Positions 10,401 through 20,936 of a stretch of 64,000 bases of DNA are shown piece by piece (within the stretch, counting starts at the first letter, position 1; each line of letters starts with the position of its first letter). Source of the stretch: Tuctoria greenei (taxonomy: Eukaryota > Streptophyta > Magnoliopsida > Poales > Poaceae); NCBI GenBank assembly GCA_036927565.1, contig JAYESD010000003.1:191095999-191159998 (forward strand). Direction: 5' to 3'. The position numbers were made by a program, and so were the translations under genes. Below the pieces are notes generated by a model, which worked only from the letters and a program-made list of their open reading frames with translations, was not told the DNA's origin and did not search any database.

Positions 10401-12077
10401 CAAAAATTAGCTATACGAGATCTAGTGGTTACTCCCTTTTGGATGTCACCGATGATGTTGTCGATTGGGTGATCCCTTTGAATGCATTGGTGTACTCTTG
10501 GGTGTGGCACTTGGAGAGTTGTGTGTTGGTGACCATTTTCTTCTCCCCCTGAGTGGTTGCCCTCATTGATTTGTTGATCGTCTTCATATTCTTGTGATTG
10601 ATCTTGTATTGAAGCTCCCCCTTGATTGTTTATCTCCTCTTGTGGTTCACTTTCCTCTTGTATTTGTGATGATGACTCTTGTGGTCGAACTTCGCCTAGA
10701 GCCATTTTCTTCAATGCTTGATAAGAAGCTTCTTCTTTACCTAGTTCACATTGATCAACTTGCTCCTTTTGGGAGCCATTAGTTTCATCGAACACTACGT
10801 CACGTGCCACTTCAACAAGTCCGGAGGCCTTGTTGAAAAAACGATAGGTGTAAGTGTTTGAATCATAACCAAGCAAGAAACCTTCAACGGACTTCGAAGC
10901 GAACTTTGAAGTCCTGGGCTTCTTGTTCAAGATATAACATGGAGAGCCGAAAACTCGAAAGTATGAAATGTTTGGTTTGTTACCGGTGAGTAGCTCATAA
11001 GGAGTCTTCTTGAGTAGTCGATGAAGGAAGAGTCGATTTGCGGCGTGGCAAGCGGTGTTAATTGCTTCCGCCCAAAATCGATCCGAAGTCTTGTATTCAT
11101 CGAGCATTGTTCTTGCCATCTCTATGAGCGTTTGGTTCTTCCTTTCGGCAACTCCGTTTTGTTGTGGAGAGTATGGTGCTGAAAATTCGTGCTTGATTCC
11201 CTCCTCATCAAGGTACTCCTCCACTTGTATGTTCTTGAACTCCGTGTCGTTGTCGCTCCGAATACTCTTGATCGATAGTTAGAACTCGTTTTGCGCTCGC
11301 TTGAAGAATTTCTTGAGTGTCCCTTGTGTTTCTGACTTGTCATGCAAAAAGAACACCCAAGTGAAGCGGGAAAAATCATCAATAATGACTAAACCGTATT
11401 TATTACCGCCGATGCTTATGTAAGCAATTGGACCAAACAAGTCCATATGAAGTAGTTCGAGCGGTCTTGTCGTAGTCATGATGTTCTTTGCGGGATGATG
11501 TGCTCCAACTTGCTTCCCGGCTTGACACGCGCTACCAGGCCTGTCTTTCTCAAAAACAACATCTTTCAAACCTCGGATGTGATCGCCCTTGAGGAGTTTT
11601 TGAAGATTCCTCATACCAACATGTGCTAGCCGTCTATGCCACAACCAACCCATGTTGGTTTTTGCAATCAAGCATGTGTCGAGTTCGGCTTTATCCTTGT
11701 TGAAGTCAACAAGGTAAAGCTTTCCCTTCAACATACCCTTGAATGCAACGGAACCATCATTCCTCCTTGAGACGGTCACACCCTCGTTAGTGAACAAGCA
11801 ATTATAACCTTTGTCACATAATTGAGATATGGACAGCAGGTTATAATCTAAAGATTCAACATGTAAAACATGAGAAAGAGTGTGTTCAGAGGATATTGCT
11901 ATTTTACCGGTACCGAGCACCCTTCCTTGACTATTATCTCCGAAGTAGATGCCTTAGTTTGGATCCTCATTTTCTTCATATTCCACGAACATCCTCCTTT
12001 CTCCGGTCATGTGGTTGGTGCATCCACTGTCTAGCACCCATTTGGATCCACCGGAGGAATAGGCCTGCAGAAACAAT
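10401..12077 (-). pseudogene. Copia protease and integrase, with stops
   Basis: Just after gag, in another frame, the reverse strand reads WVLDSGCTNHMTG, the copia protease active site (Asp-Ser-Gly intact), near 12020. A TAA follows at about 11955 in an otherwise conserved block. The pre-integrase part has the HHCC pattern (WHRRLAHVGMRNLQ, then CQAGKQ) and the integrase core begins LELLHMDLFGP with the first catalytic Asp. A TAA at 11279-11281 interrupts the core; the same frame goes on with IRSDND (second Asp) and PYSPQQNGVAERKN (Glu). The C-terminal region continues to about 10700, then a low-complexity linker leads to RT. Two nonsense changes make it non-functional. Confidence 0.9.
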
Positions 12078-14492
12078 TTATTCCTTGGTTTTAGGTACCC
12101 AAGCTTGCTTGGGTCCTTGGAGGTTAGTTACAATACATTTGGGCACCCACACATGGGATTTTGTGTTCCCATGGCGTGGCCCAGCATAATAAGCATAAAC
12201 TTTACCAAGATTGTTTCTGATTAATACATAAGAGGCATCAAAGGTTTTGAACAAAAGTTGATGTTGTTTATGGATCGGACTAGTCTGGGTGACCGCACTT
12301 GTCCGTATGACCGAACTTGTCCGGACCACAATCGGACTAGTCCGGTGTTCATGAGAGTTTAGGTTCTTAATTTTTGAGTTACCAGATTGTGAGGGTCCTC
12401 CCTTCACAAAGGTAATCCTTCCCTTGTTATTCTTATGACTTCCAGCATTTTGCTTTCTATCATAAGAGTAACCAATGCCATACTTGACATTTGGAGGTCT
12501 TTGGACCAAGTATGCACTACGTGCATAGTTGATCCTCTCCTTGTCAAATATTCCATATTGGGTAGGATTTTTATCCTTTGTGGAGGTAGACTTTTCCTTC
12601 AAACTGGTGTTGATTTTACCACATTTGCACATATGAACAAGATTAGTTGAAGTGGGTTGAGAAGGTAGACTTGAAGAGGAGGAAGATTCACTAAGCTTGA
12701 GTGACTCAACTTGCACTTCAAGGATCTTGTTAACCTTGATCAGGTCATCAAGTTGATCCTTGATTGCAACGTTTGAGTTGGTTAACTCCAAGCAAGTTTT
12801 CTTGCTTGAAGCTAGCTCAAGCTCTAGTGAGTTGTTTTTCTCCTTTTCAAGAACTAGAAGATTGTCAAGTTCGACATACTTCTCCTTTTGGGAGATAATC
12901 ATGTCCTCTTGACGATCAATTAGCCGTTCCTTCTCAACAAGTTGGTCAAGTAAAAATTTCATTTTAGCAGCAGTTTTTCTATCTAATCCAATGAACATAT
13001 ATTCATTATCACTATCTAGTTCATCATTACTTGAGTAGGAATGCATGGAAGGAGTTTTGATGTTTACCTTGCGTTTACCTTCCTTTGCCATGAGGCAAGT
13101 GCCATTTCCTTTCTTTGTACCGAGCGTGGGGAAGAGTGTGGGTTTCTTGGACGTGCTTTCAATGGCTATGCTAGCCATCTCTTCTTCATCGGATGATGAG
13201 GACTCATCGTTTGAGTCCCACTCCTTTCCAATGTGTGCTTGTTCAGCTTGTTTCTTCTTCTTGAAGAATTTCTTCGGTTGAGGCTTGGCTTCTTTATTCT
13301 TCTTCTTGTTGTCCTCATACGGGCAATCGACTATAAAGTGGTTATACTCACCACAATTATAGCACGCCCGCCTCATATTCGGCTTTGTCCTCTCCTTGTA
13401 CTTGCCTTCACTTGATTTTGTTCCTTGTCTTTTCTTCATTATTCTTTTGAACTTTTTCACGAACAAAATCATATCCTCTTCGTCCAGCTCACTGCTTTCA
13501 TCATCGCTGTCCTCCTCAAGCTGTGCTTCTCTTGCTTCTTTGGATAGAGGCTTGAGTGTGGACTTTAAGGCAACTCCCTTCTTCTTGGCCGATGTGAGGT
13601 CGGCTATTTCTTTGACGTGCTTGGCTTGTTTCTCCATCATTTCAAAGTTGATGATTTTGCCAAGCAATTCATCTGGAGTCATCCTCTTGTACCCGGGACT
13701 TCCTCTGATCATAGAGCATAGTGTGACATTGCGAGGCATAAAGGCTCTAAGGATGAGCTTTACAACCTCGTGGTCATTCCACTTCTTGCTCCCATATGAT
13801 CGAACCTTGTTTACAAGTGTCTTCAATCGGTTGTACATGTCCTGGGGAGACTCGTCTTCCTCAATTGCGAACCTTCCTAGTTCGCCTTCGATCATTTCAA
13901 TTTTCGCCTCCCGCACATGCCGGTCACCTTCATGGGCTGTTTGTAGTGTGTCCCATATTTCCTTGGAAATCTCCAGTTCGTCCACCTTTGTGAACTCATC
14001 TCGACTTAGAGAGGAGGTGATTACGGCTGCGGCTTGAGCGTTTCTGTGGATGGCTTGCTCTTGACTTAGGGTGAGCTCTTCGTCGTCATCTGGGATGTCT
14101 ATTCCTGTGCACACAATATGCCATAAACTTGGGTTAAGAGAAATCAAGTGCATCTTCATATTTTGCCTCCACATGGAGTAATCACTCCCATCGAAGTGTG
14201 GGGCTTTTCCAAGAGGAATAGATAGGTAATGGCTGTTGTTTGAATTTAAACGATCATAGTTAAAAGGATATCGGGAGTAGTCGGTGTGACTACTCCCCTT
14301 CTTCTTTTCTTCAACTTTAGCTTTCCCTTTGGAAAGTGATTTCTTTCTGAGGAGTGCTTTCAGCTCCAGCGTCTCCTCGTCATCATCATCGAAGTCTTGA
14401 ATTGCTTCGAGATACTTTTCCAGCTTTTGGTTCTTGTCGTTGTTCACTTCTTCCTGGTTGTTGATTTTCTGAACTTCCTTCATGTCCGACAT
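12078..14492 (-). CDS. gag: Sirevirus gag polyprotein (long form)
   Basis: An open frame of about 805 codons. I place the start at ATG 14492 (MSDMKEVQ), a short way downstream of the primer site, because the open frame further upstream has no ATG. The gag core reads HFDGSDYSMWRQNMKMHL, then KEIWDTLQTAHEG and EDESPQDMYNRLKTLVNKV. An acidic linker is followed by a complete CX2CX4HX4C zinc knuckle (CYNCGEYNHFIVDC). A long leucine- and glutamate-rich coiled coil follows (KFLLDQLVEKERLIDRQED onward). The C-terminal part includes an RTS-rich segment where CGGACTAGTCCG palindromes are translated (12268-12355). It ends in WVPKTKE with TAA at 12078; protease begins immediately in another frame. The protein would form the virus-like particle and bind RNA. 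The frame is intact, the only one so in this element. Confidence 0.85.
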   Translation of the reverse strand: MSDMKEVQKINNQEEVNNDKNQKLEKYLEAIQDFDDDDEETLELKALLRKKSLSKGKAKVEEKKKGSSHTDYSRYPFNYDRLNSNNSHYLSIPLGKAPHFDGSDYSMWRQNMKMHLISLNPSLWHIVCTGIDIPDDDEELTLSQEQAIHRNAQAAAVITSSLSRDEFTKVDELEISKEIWDTLQTAHEGDRHVREAKIEMIEGELGRFAIEEDESPQDMYNRLKTLVNKVRSYGSKKWNDHEVVKLILRAFMPRNVTLCSMIRGSPGYKRMTPDELLGKIINFEMMEKQAKHVKEIADLTSAKKKGVALKSTLKPLSKEAREAQLEEDSDDESSELDEEDMILFVKKFKRIMKKRQGTKSSEGKYKERTKPNMRRACYNCGEYNHFIVDCPYEDNKKKNKEAKPQPKKFFKKKKQAEQAHIGKEWDSNDESSSSDEEEMASIAIESTSKKPTLFPTLGTKKGNGTCLMAKEGKRKVNIKTPSMHSYSSNDELDSDNEYMFIGLDRKTAAKMKFLLDQLVEKERLIDRQEDMIISQKEKYVELDNLLVLEKEKNNSLELELASSKKTCLELTNSNVAIKDQLDDLIKVNKILEVQVESLKLSESSSSSSLPSQPTSTNLVHMCKCGKINTSLKEKSTSTKDKNPTQYGIFDKERINYARSAYLVQRPPNVKYGIGYSYDRKQNAGSHKNNKGRITFVKGGPSQSGNSKIKNLNSHEHRTSPIVVRTSSVIRTSAVTQTSPIHKQHQLLFKTFDASYVLIRNNLGKVYAYYAGPRHGNTKSHVWVPKCIVTNLQGPKQAWVPKTKE

Positions 14493-14530
14493 GATCTCTT
14501 CGAGTGGTTGCACTCTTTCTTGAAGAACCT

Positions 14531-14542
14531 GCTCTGATACCA
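14531..14542 (-). promoter_or_regulatory. Primer-binding site, initiator tRNA-Met type
   Basis: Reverse-strand TGGTATCAGAGC lies two bases inside the 5' LTR. It complements the 3' end of plant initiator tRNA-Met and sets the element's direction. Confidence 0.95.
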
Positions 14543-14544
14543 AT

Positions 14545-16106
14545 TGAATGTAGGCCTAGAGGGGGGGTGAATAGGCCTTTTTGAATTTTCTCGGTTCCTG
14601 TAGCACTCAACAACAAGGTCAATACCAGAGATATCGGACTAGTCCGGTAAAGTGCGGACTAGTCCGGTTTTCACGGGCTAAGTTGATCAAGTTCAGTCAA
14701 TTTGATTGATTCGTTAATGTTTGCAGCGGAAATATAAACTTGGATGACAGTTTAATAGTTGTATGTCAAATTCTATTACAATTAAGGCTCTTGTTCAACA
14801 ATTTAACTCAAATTGAACAAAGTGAATCAAACCCTAGATTAAGTTGATCAATTAAGATGAAGAACGCACAATGACAAGACACAAGTTTTATCCCGTGGTT
14901 CGGCTACCACGAAGGCAACCTACGTCCACGTTGAGGAGCCCACAAAAGGACCGGGTCTTCTCCAACCCTTCCCTCGTCGGATCACCACGAAGGCCAATCC
15001 TCTTCCACTAATCACAAAGGGTAAATAACCAAGTTGAAGGGGCGTTCTCACACGTTGATAGCTCCCTTGATTACAACTTACAAAGCCACCAATAACACAC
15101 TCGAAAATTACAAATTGAAACGCAAGAGTGTGTTAAAGAATCAAACCAAGAGCTCAATGATGTGTGCCAAGTGTCTCTCCAATGATCTAGAAGTGATCTT
15201 CAATAGATTGATCGATTTTGCACTTAATTTCGTGGAGAGAGGTGGTTTTTGAGTCTCTTGGGAGGTGTGACGGCGCTAGGGTTCGAGAGTATGTAAAAGT
15301 GGGTTGTGCACCTCTATTTATATGGGGTTTCTAAAAGTGACCATTAGGGTTCAGAAAGATCGGACTAGTCCATGGTGGTCACCGGACTAGTCCGGTGTGC
15401 TTTGTGTAGCAAACCCTAAGTGTCCAGGAATATCAGACTAGTCCGGTTGAAAACGGACTTGTCCGATTTCACTACTGGAAATCTTCGGACTAGTCCGATG
15501 CCATCGGACTTGTCCGGACATATGAAACCCTAAGTGTTTAGGATGACAAGTCCGCACTTGGAGGACTTGTCTGATTTAGATCAGTGTGTATATCGGACTA
15601 GTCCGTGTAGACACCGGACTTGTCCGAAGTGGATCAGAAAGAATATCGGACTAGTCCGGATCACAACGGACTTGTCCGATTTGGTGTGACTTGTGCATTG
15701 TGTTGAGGACTAGTCCGCATTGGGGAGGACTAGTCCGAAGTGGATCAGAAAGATATCGGACTAGTCCGGTGGATACCGTACTTGTCCGATCTAGTGCAGA
15801 ATGTGATATCGGACTAGTCCGGCTGTTATCGGACTAGTCCGGTCCTGTATAACTTTGTGCATTGTGTGTGTGTGCTTGAAAGTGATTTGAGCTCTTGGGT
15901 GTGTTTCCTTAACACACTCCATACATAATAATCTACTATTTTCTTCTCCTTGAGCTCAAATTCACTTTGCTTCTCATTTCCCTTCTTTTTGGCATTTTGC
16001 TCATTTTTCATCATTTGCCTGCATTCATCTCAACAAAAGGATTAGGATCCCAATTGCTTGTCATAAATCATCCAAAACCCACAAGGAAGTCCTAGATGCA
16101 CTTTCA
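14545..16106 (-). repeat. 5' LTR of the Sirevirus
   Basis: 1562 bp, TGAATG...TTTCA, matching 4516-6065. Transcription would start here on the reverse strand and read toward lower coordinates. It contains about nine exact CGGACTAGTCCG palindromes. A block reading CCGTGGTTCGGCTACCACG at 14893-14911 lies in the presumed transcribed part. Confidence 0.93.
15315..15322 (-). promoter_or_regulatory. Probable LTR TATA box
   Basis: Reverse-strand TATAAATA in the 5' LTR, about 780 bp from its upstream end, with the same sequence in the 3' LTR at 5286-5293. This is the best TATA candidate; no transcription start can be proven here. Confidence 0.6.
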
Positions 16107-16111
16107 GCTAT
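16107..16111. repeat. Target-site duplication of the Sirevirus, right copy
   Basis: GCTAT, identical to 4511-4515. Confidence 0.95.
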
Positions 16112-18862
16112 ACATGTAATTACTAAGAGAAACAAGACATGAACACGTTACTTGTGCATGAAACCAGGATAGCAAGTTAGACCCTCCTTGTACTCCATAA
16201 TATCGCATCGATTGTATTTTGTCGAAGCGTAGGTTGCTGCTTTGATTTCCAATTTTGTTGATCGAACTCATTAAATAAGGAAAAACGGAATAATTAGCAT
16301 AGATGTATAACACACCATGCTAATTATTATAGATGTTGAACAAACACTTACTGAAAATATTCTTCCATCCCCTCTATATTAGCGTACATGTATAGCAAAG
16401 CAGCCGTCTTGTCATCTGTTTCAATATCGTAGCTCGTGCTGCTACCAACAGTAGTGCCTCTCATTTGAAAAATGGGGAGGTTGCTACAAGGGGGTGCTTC
16501 ATCCATATTGTACCGCAACGTGGAAGCATTAACATTGTTTTCTTCTGCAAAATAGACACTTGAAAAGTATCCTATATCTTGAATGGTGTATGCTTCGGCG
16601 ATGCATCCTTCAACCCTTGACCGATTGCAAACCATTGGTTTAAGACACCTGAGTGCTCTTTCAACGTGATACATCAACCTATGTTGCACAGGGCCGCCCA
16701 CTTTAGCTTCATATGGAAGATGAATTAGGAGATGTTACATTGGATTGAAGAACCCTGGAGGGAAACCTTTTTCCATCTTACATAAAAGCACTGGTATCTC
16801 CCTTTCCCACTTCTCCATCATCTCCCTTGTGATTTCTTTAGCACAAAGCTGTCTATAAAAGTAGCTAAGCTCAGCTAACACCCTTCACACCGCATCGTCA
16901 ATGTAGCCTTGAAACATAACTAGCAGAAGTCTTTCCATGATTATGTGATAATAATGACTCTTCAACCCTGTGAGATTTCTAGTCTTAACATTTACGGATC
17001 GTCTCAGGCTAGCAGCATAACCGTGTGGGAATTTCAAACTTTTCAACCACTCGAAGAATTCTTTCTTTTCTTTTGGTCGAAGACAGAAAGAAGCATGCGG
17101 TTTGCCACCAGGTTTAGAGAGCTCAAGAGTTGAACAATTACAAACTTCTACCAAATTCTTACGAGCCTTTATACTGTCTTTTGTTCTGCCAGTCACATCG
17201 AAGCATGTGCTTATGATGCATTCGCCCATGTTACGTTCCTGATGCATGACATCAATGTTATGCATTAAGATTAAGGACTTAACATATGGTAGCTCCCATA
17301 GTGCACATATATGAGTCCAATTGTTGTCCTCTCTGTGACCAACAAAATGTTTAGGACGACCTTCATCTGGCACTAAGTTGTTCAACTGTTCAACAATCTC
17401 CGACCCGTTTAGACGTTGTGGTGGTCCTTTTTTGACAACAGTGTCCTCCTGAAGGCATTTCTCTGTTGCCTAAATACATGATTGGGCGGTAACCAACGTT
17501 TGTGGCAATCAAAGTAGCAAATCTTGCCACCATGCTTTAAACGAAAACATTCCGTGTCCGAAGCACATATTGGACATGTCAAACGACCATGAGTGCTCCA
17601 GCCAGAAACCATGCCGTAAGCTGGGAAATCATGGACAGACCACAAGTATGCAACTCAAAGGTTGAATTTCTGTTTTTTGTTGCAGTCGTACGCTTCAATT
17701 CCTGTCCATAACATTTTCAACTCTTCAATCAACGGCTTCAATCAACATCACGTTTAGTCGTGAACGAGGATGATCCGGTCTAGGTACAATAAGGCAAAGG
17801 AACATGAACTCGTACTTCACACAAAGAGATGATGGTAAGTTGTACGAAATAGCGAACACGGGCCAACGCGAGTATGGTGTTGCGTTTGTACTGAACGGTG
17901 AAAAGCCATATGTCGCCAACCCGATGCGAACATTTCTTGCATCATTGGCGAAATCTGGATCGAAGTGGTCAAGCGCTTTCTATGCCTCACCATCGAACGG
18001 GTGCACCATCATTCCGTTATTCTCACGTACACCTTCTTTGTGCCACCTCATGTGTCTGGCTGTTTTTTTAGAGAAACAAGCGCTTCAACCTAGGTGTGAC
18101 AGGCAAGTAGCGAAGCTGCTTCTGTGCAACTTTAGTCATTACTTTTGTACTGTCTTCATTAATAACTCCAGCAAATCTCGCCTTATCACATCTTAAGCAC
18201 TTTTTCTCGTAGGCATGCTCTTTCCAGAAAAGCGTGCAGTGGTTTAGACACATATCAATCTTCTCATAGTTCATACCAAGATCAGAAATCAATTTCTTAG
18301 AATGATACATATCATTAGGCAATTTATGGGGTTGCGGAAGGACATCACTGATAGATTTGATGAGGTCGTTGTAGCAATTATTGGAGAAGAAATACTTAGA
18401 CTTAATTGTCATAAATCTAGTCATGAAATTGAGGATCGTCACTTTGGTGTGTTCATGCACCGGTTGTTCTGATGCCTTGAGATGCTCGAAGAACTTCTTT
18501 GCCTCCGTTGTAGGAGAATCCTCCGTCAATTCAGAATTTATGGCTTCAAGCATCTCATCCATCCTATCAACCCCACTACTGTCATCCCCATCTCGATCTT
18601 CTACGGCTTAAGAAGGTGTCTCATCGTGAAAAGTCCACAACTCATAACATTGTATGAAACTGTTTCAACACAAGTGGAACGTCAACGTCACTTTGTCGAA
18701 ACACTTCGCATTCTGACATTTGATACATGGGCACCACACCTTGTTGTTGTTTGACAACGAAAAAGCTCGTTGTATGAAAGCATCCGTCTTGGTGAACCAC
18801 TCCTCTGAGTGACTCCCATCCTTTTTCCAACCAGTATACATCCAAGTGCGGTCTTCAGCCAT
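16112..18862 (-). pseudogene. CACTA-1 TNP2 transposase, N-terminal and central parts
   Basis: From ATG 18862 the reverse strand encodes RTWMYTGWKKDGSHSEEWF and the CPCIKC pattern of the transposase-associated domain. Two stops (around 18660 and 18610) lead to the stretch 18562-18068. After a frame change the TNP2 core reads DGFSP-like YGFSPFSTNATPYSRWPVF, then SVHDFPAYGMVSGWSTHG, CPICASDTECFRLKHGGK, FDCHKRWLP, and MHNIDVMHQERNMGE. The DUF4218 part follows (GLKSHYYHIIMERLLLVMF, then VERALRCLKPMVCNRSRVEGCIAEAY). Copia insertion at 16111 cuts the gene; the DUF4216 end is at 4510-4068. The protein would bind CACTA ends and cut and join DNA in the nucleus. Multiple stops and frame changes make it a pseudogene. 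Confidence 0.9.
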
Positions 18863-18956
18863 GTTTGAGAGTATAGATTCAAAGCAGACAAATCATTATT
18901 AGTTTCATTGTTACGTTATGTCACGACCCTACAACTAGGCAGATAGGTCCTAAACT

Positions 18957-19156
18957 CACCCAAGAGTGATCGAGCGGAGCGTGCTCATGACGGGACGCGC
19001 GGTCTGGATCCGAACGAAATTTTGGCAGCATAACCCCGCTGTTCCACTACACGCCCGAAAATGGTGCAGCAGAGAACAACAGGGTTATGCCATCGAAATC
19101 TCGTCTAGATCCAGACCCTCGTCACAAGCCACGCCCCCTCGGTCACTCCCAAGCTG
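18957..19156. repeat. Foldback of about 200 bp upstream of the transposase
   Basis: The left arm (18957-19055) and the right arm (19060-19156) are inverted copies at roughly 75% by eye: for example GGTCTGGATCC and GCATAACCC on the left recur as reverse complements on the right. It lies in the presumed 5' untranslated region or first intron of CACTA-1. Confidence 0.7.
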
Positions 19157-19683
19157 TCCAAAAAGGGACAATTCTGAATCTTCACGTCTCACATGTCAAT
19201 AGCATGTGAGACGTGCCGATCCGAAACGGGTGACACATTGCTATAGGTTACGTTACTCAATTTCATTTTTAAGTCATTTATGAGAGAGGAAAGAACGAGA
19301 GAAAGAGGTGGAAAGTTGGTCTTAGATGACAATTCCACGTCCGGATCCACTGTCTGTGCAATCACAGGTGATTGATGTCCTCACCATCGCCGTTCACTTC
19401 TGTGTCATCTCGATGCATACGTTATGACTACAATTGTCTATACGGCATGAACACATTTATTGTGTGTCGTGTTGTGTCGGGTCGGGCTGGGCCGGGCCAG
19501 CCAAAACCCGTTTATTTACACATTAATAAACTAACTAACTAATAAACAATTACAAATAATAAACAATTATTGATGAAAAACATAATAAACTAACTAACTA
19601 ATGATCACTCGGGACGTCGATCTTGAGCCGCTCCACCTCAAGGCGGGCAAGGAACTAACTAATGATCGGTGTTGGTCCGGAGG
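19157..19683. other. CACTA-1 5' region, no feature seen
   Basis: I see no ORF of note and no terminal repeats. Around 19465-19500 there is a GC-rich GTCGGGTCGGGCTGGGCC stretch, and 19535-19600 repeats ACTAACTAACTAAT. Confidence 0.4.
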
Positions 19684-19780
19684 TGAGGAGAGAGGGAGAG
19701 AGAGAAAGAGAGAGGGAGATGAGGAGAGAGGGAGAGGTAGAGGGCGAGAGAGAGATAGAGGGAGATGAGGAGAGAGGTGT
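19684..19780 (+). repeat. GA-rich simple repeat
   Basis: Imperfect GAGAGAGGGAGAG runs on the plus strand, a purine-only tract of low complexity in the CACTA-1 leader. Confidence 0.8.
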
Positions 19781-19835
19781 AGTCAATGAATGCAACTACC
19801 AATTTCCTTTAACTTTCTAATGAGTAAAATTTTTA

Positions 19836-19934
19836 CTCCTTCTTCCCTAATTAATTGACATTTAGACATGAATTTTAGTTCAAAATGAACTAAAAATTAT
19901 GTTCTAAACGTCAATTAATTAGGAAATGGGGAAC
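19836..19934. mobile_element. Stowaway-like MITE, 99 bp
   Basis: Two near-perfect arms of about 40 bp (TTCCCTAATTAATTGAC and its complement) meet at a loop of a few bases. The ends read CTCCTTCTTCCC and the rough complement of it, close to the CTCCCTCCGTCCC ends of grass Stowaway elements. TA dinucleotides at 19834-19835 and 19935-19936 fit the TA target duplication. It codes for nothing and sits inside CACTA-1. Confidence 0.75.
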
Positions 19935-19936
19935 TA

Positions 19937-20449
19937 GATTGGTCACCAACCACAAATGCTAGAGGATAACAAAAGCAACGAACAATATGCATACAGGTCC
20001 AGATTAGTCGCATCAATCAACTAGCTAGCTCAATAATATTGTCAGGTTGGTGATGCTACGATTTTTCACAAAAGAGAAAACGCACTACAGCAATGCAAGA
20101 ACCTGGCCTCAAGTTGTGCCGCAAAATAAACTGATCCTGCAGCCCATGATAAGTCTACTTCATCAATGTTTTTTAGCCTACCCGCAATTCATGACCTACA
20201 CTTGAATAATGCCTACCACTGCAGAGAGGACGAAGCTTACAATTACTGTCTCTTAACATTTGAGAGGTCATCGCAAACTACTATTTTTTCAAGCTCAGAG
20301 TAGCAGATTCTACACTCTAATCTATTCCTGTTTGAAACTATGCACAGCTCAAGCAGATTCATGCAACTTTTAAATAAAAATCTTCATTAGAAACTGCATA
20401 TAACAGAAGTTTTTAATGGAAATACACAAGGAGCAGACATGAATAAGTA
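19937..20449. other. CACTA-1 5' region, no gene seen
   Basis: AT-rich non-coding sequence. I see no MITE ends, no RNA gene and no credible exon. Confidence 0.4.
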
Positions 20450-20732
20450 ACCGGGAGGGGGCGCATGGGGAGGGGGTGTCGGGAGGGGGCTGCGGGTAGG
20501 GGGATGGGGCGGCGAGGAGGGGGCGGCGAGGAGGTGGTGTCGAAGGGTGAAGGGCGGCAGGGACGGGGCTGCCTATAGGGGGCGACGGGGAGGGGGCGCA
20601 CGGGGGAGGGAGCGTTGGGAGGGGCTGTGGGTAGGGGGAGTGGGGAGGGGGGGCGGCGAGGATGGGACGGCGTGGAGGTGGTGTCGCAGGGTGGAGGGCG
20701 GTGGGGACGAGGCTACCGATAGGAGGCGACGT
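20450..20732. repeat. G-rich tandem duplication in the CACTA-1 leader
   Basis: Two tandem copies of a unit of about 135-150 bp (20450-20583 and 20584-20732) share GGGAGGGGGCG, GTGGTGTCG and GGGCTG blocks. The plus strand is extremely G-rich with many GGGG runs, so quadruplex formation is plausible. The reverse-strand reading is a proline-rich ORF without family resemblance, which I treat as compositional. Confidence 0.7.
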
Positions 20733-20936
20733 GGAGGGGGCGGCGGCGTACCTCCTCAACGGCGCCACGATGGCCCTCGGCGATGGTCCTCGGCGATGGC
20801 GACCCTCCGCGGCGGCTCAAAGGCCGGGCGATGGCACGGCGGCGGCGACGAAAGTGGGAGGCGGCGCGAAATGACGATGGGAGACAGCGCGAAATGACGA
20901 AGACGTGCGGGTGGTCGGGAAATATCGATATACTCA

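Larger units (their letters stand above)
4516..16106 (-). mobile_element. Sirevirus-like Ty1/copia retrotransposon (complete ends, 11.6 kb)
   Basis: Two direct LTRs (4516-6065 and 14545-16106), both starting TGAATG and ending TTTCA, are flanked by a perfect GCTAT duplication. On the reverse strand the order is 5' LTR, primer site for initiator tRNA-Met, long gag with zinc knuckle and coiled coil, protease, integrase, RT, RNase H, an extra ORF, polypurine tracts and 3' LTR. Integrase before RT makes it Ty1/copia. Sirevirus assignment rests on the large gag, an extra ORF after pol, repeated polypurine tracts before the 3' LTR and palindromic repeats in the LTRs. LTRs differ at roughly 24 places plus a 14-bp indel by eye, so the insertion is fairly recent, yet pol has several disabling changes. 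Confidence 0.93.

Noticed and set aside
13396..14037. 213-codon plus-strand ORF opposite gag
   Set aside because: It is a serine-rich shadow of the acidic, lysine-rich gag frame on the other strand.
20370..20897. Proline-rich reverse ORF and glycine/arginine-rich plus ORFs
   Set aside because: Explained by the G-rich tandem duplication; no codon-level conservation between the two repeat units is apparent.
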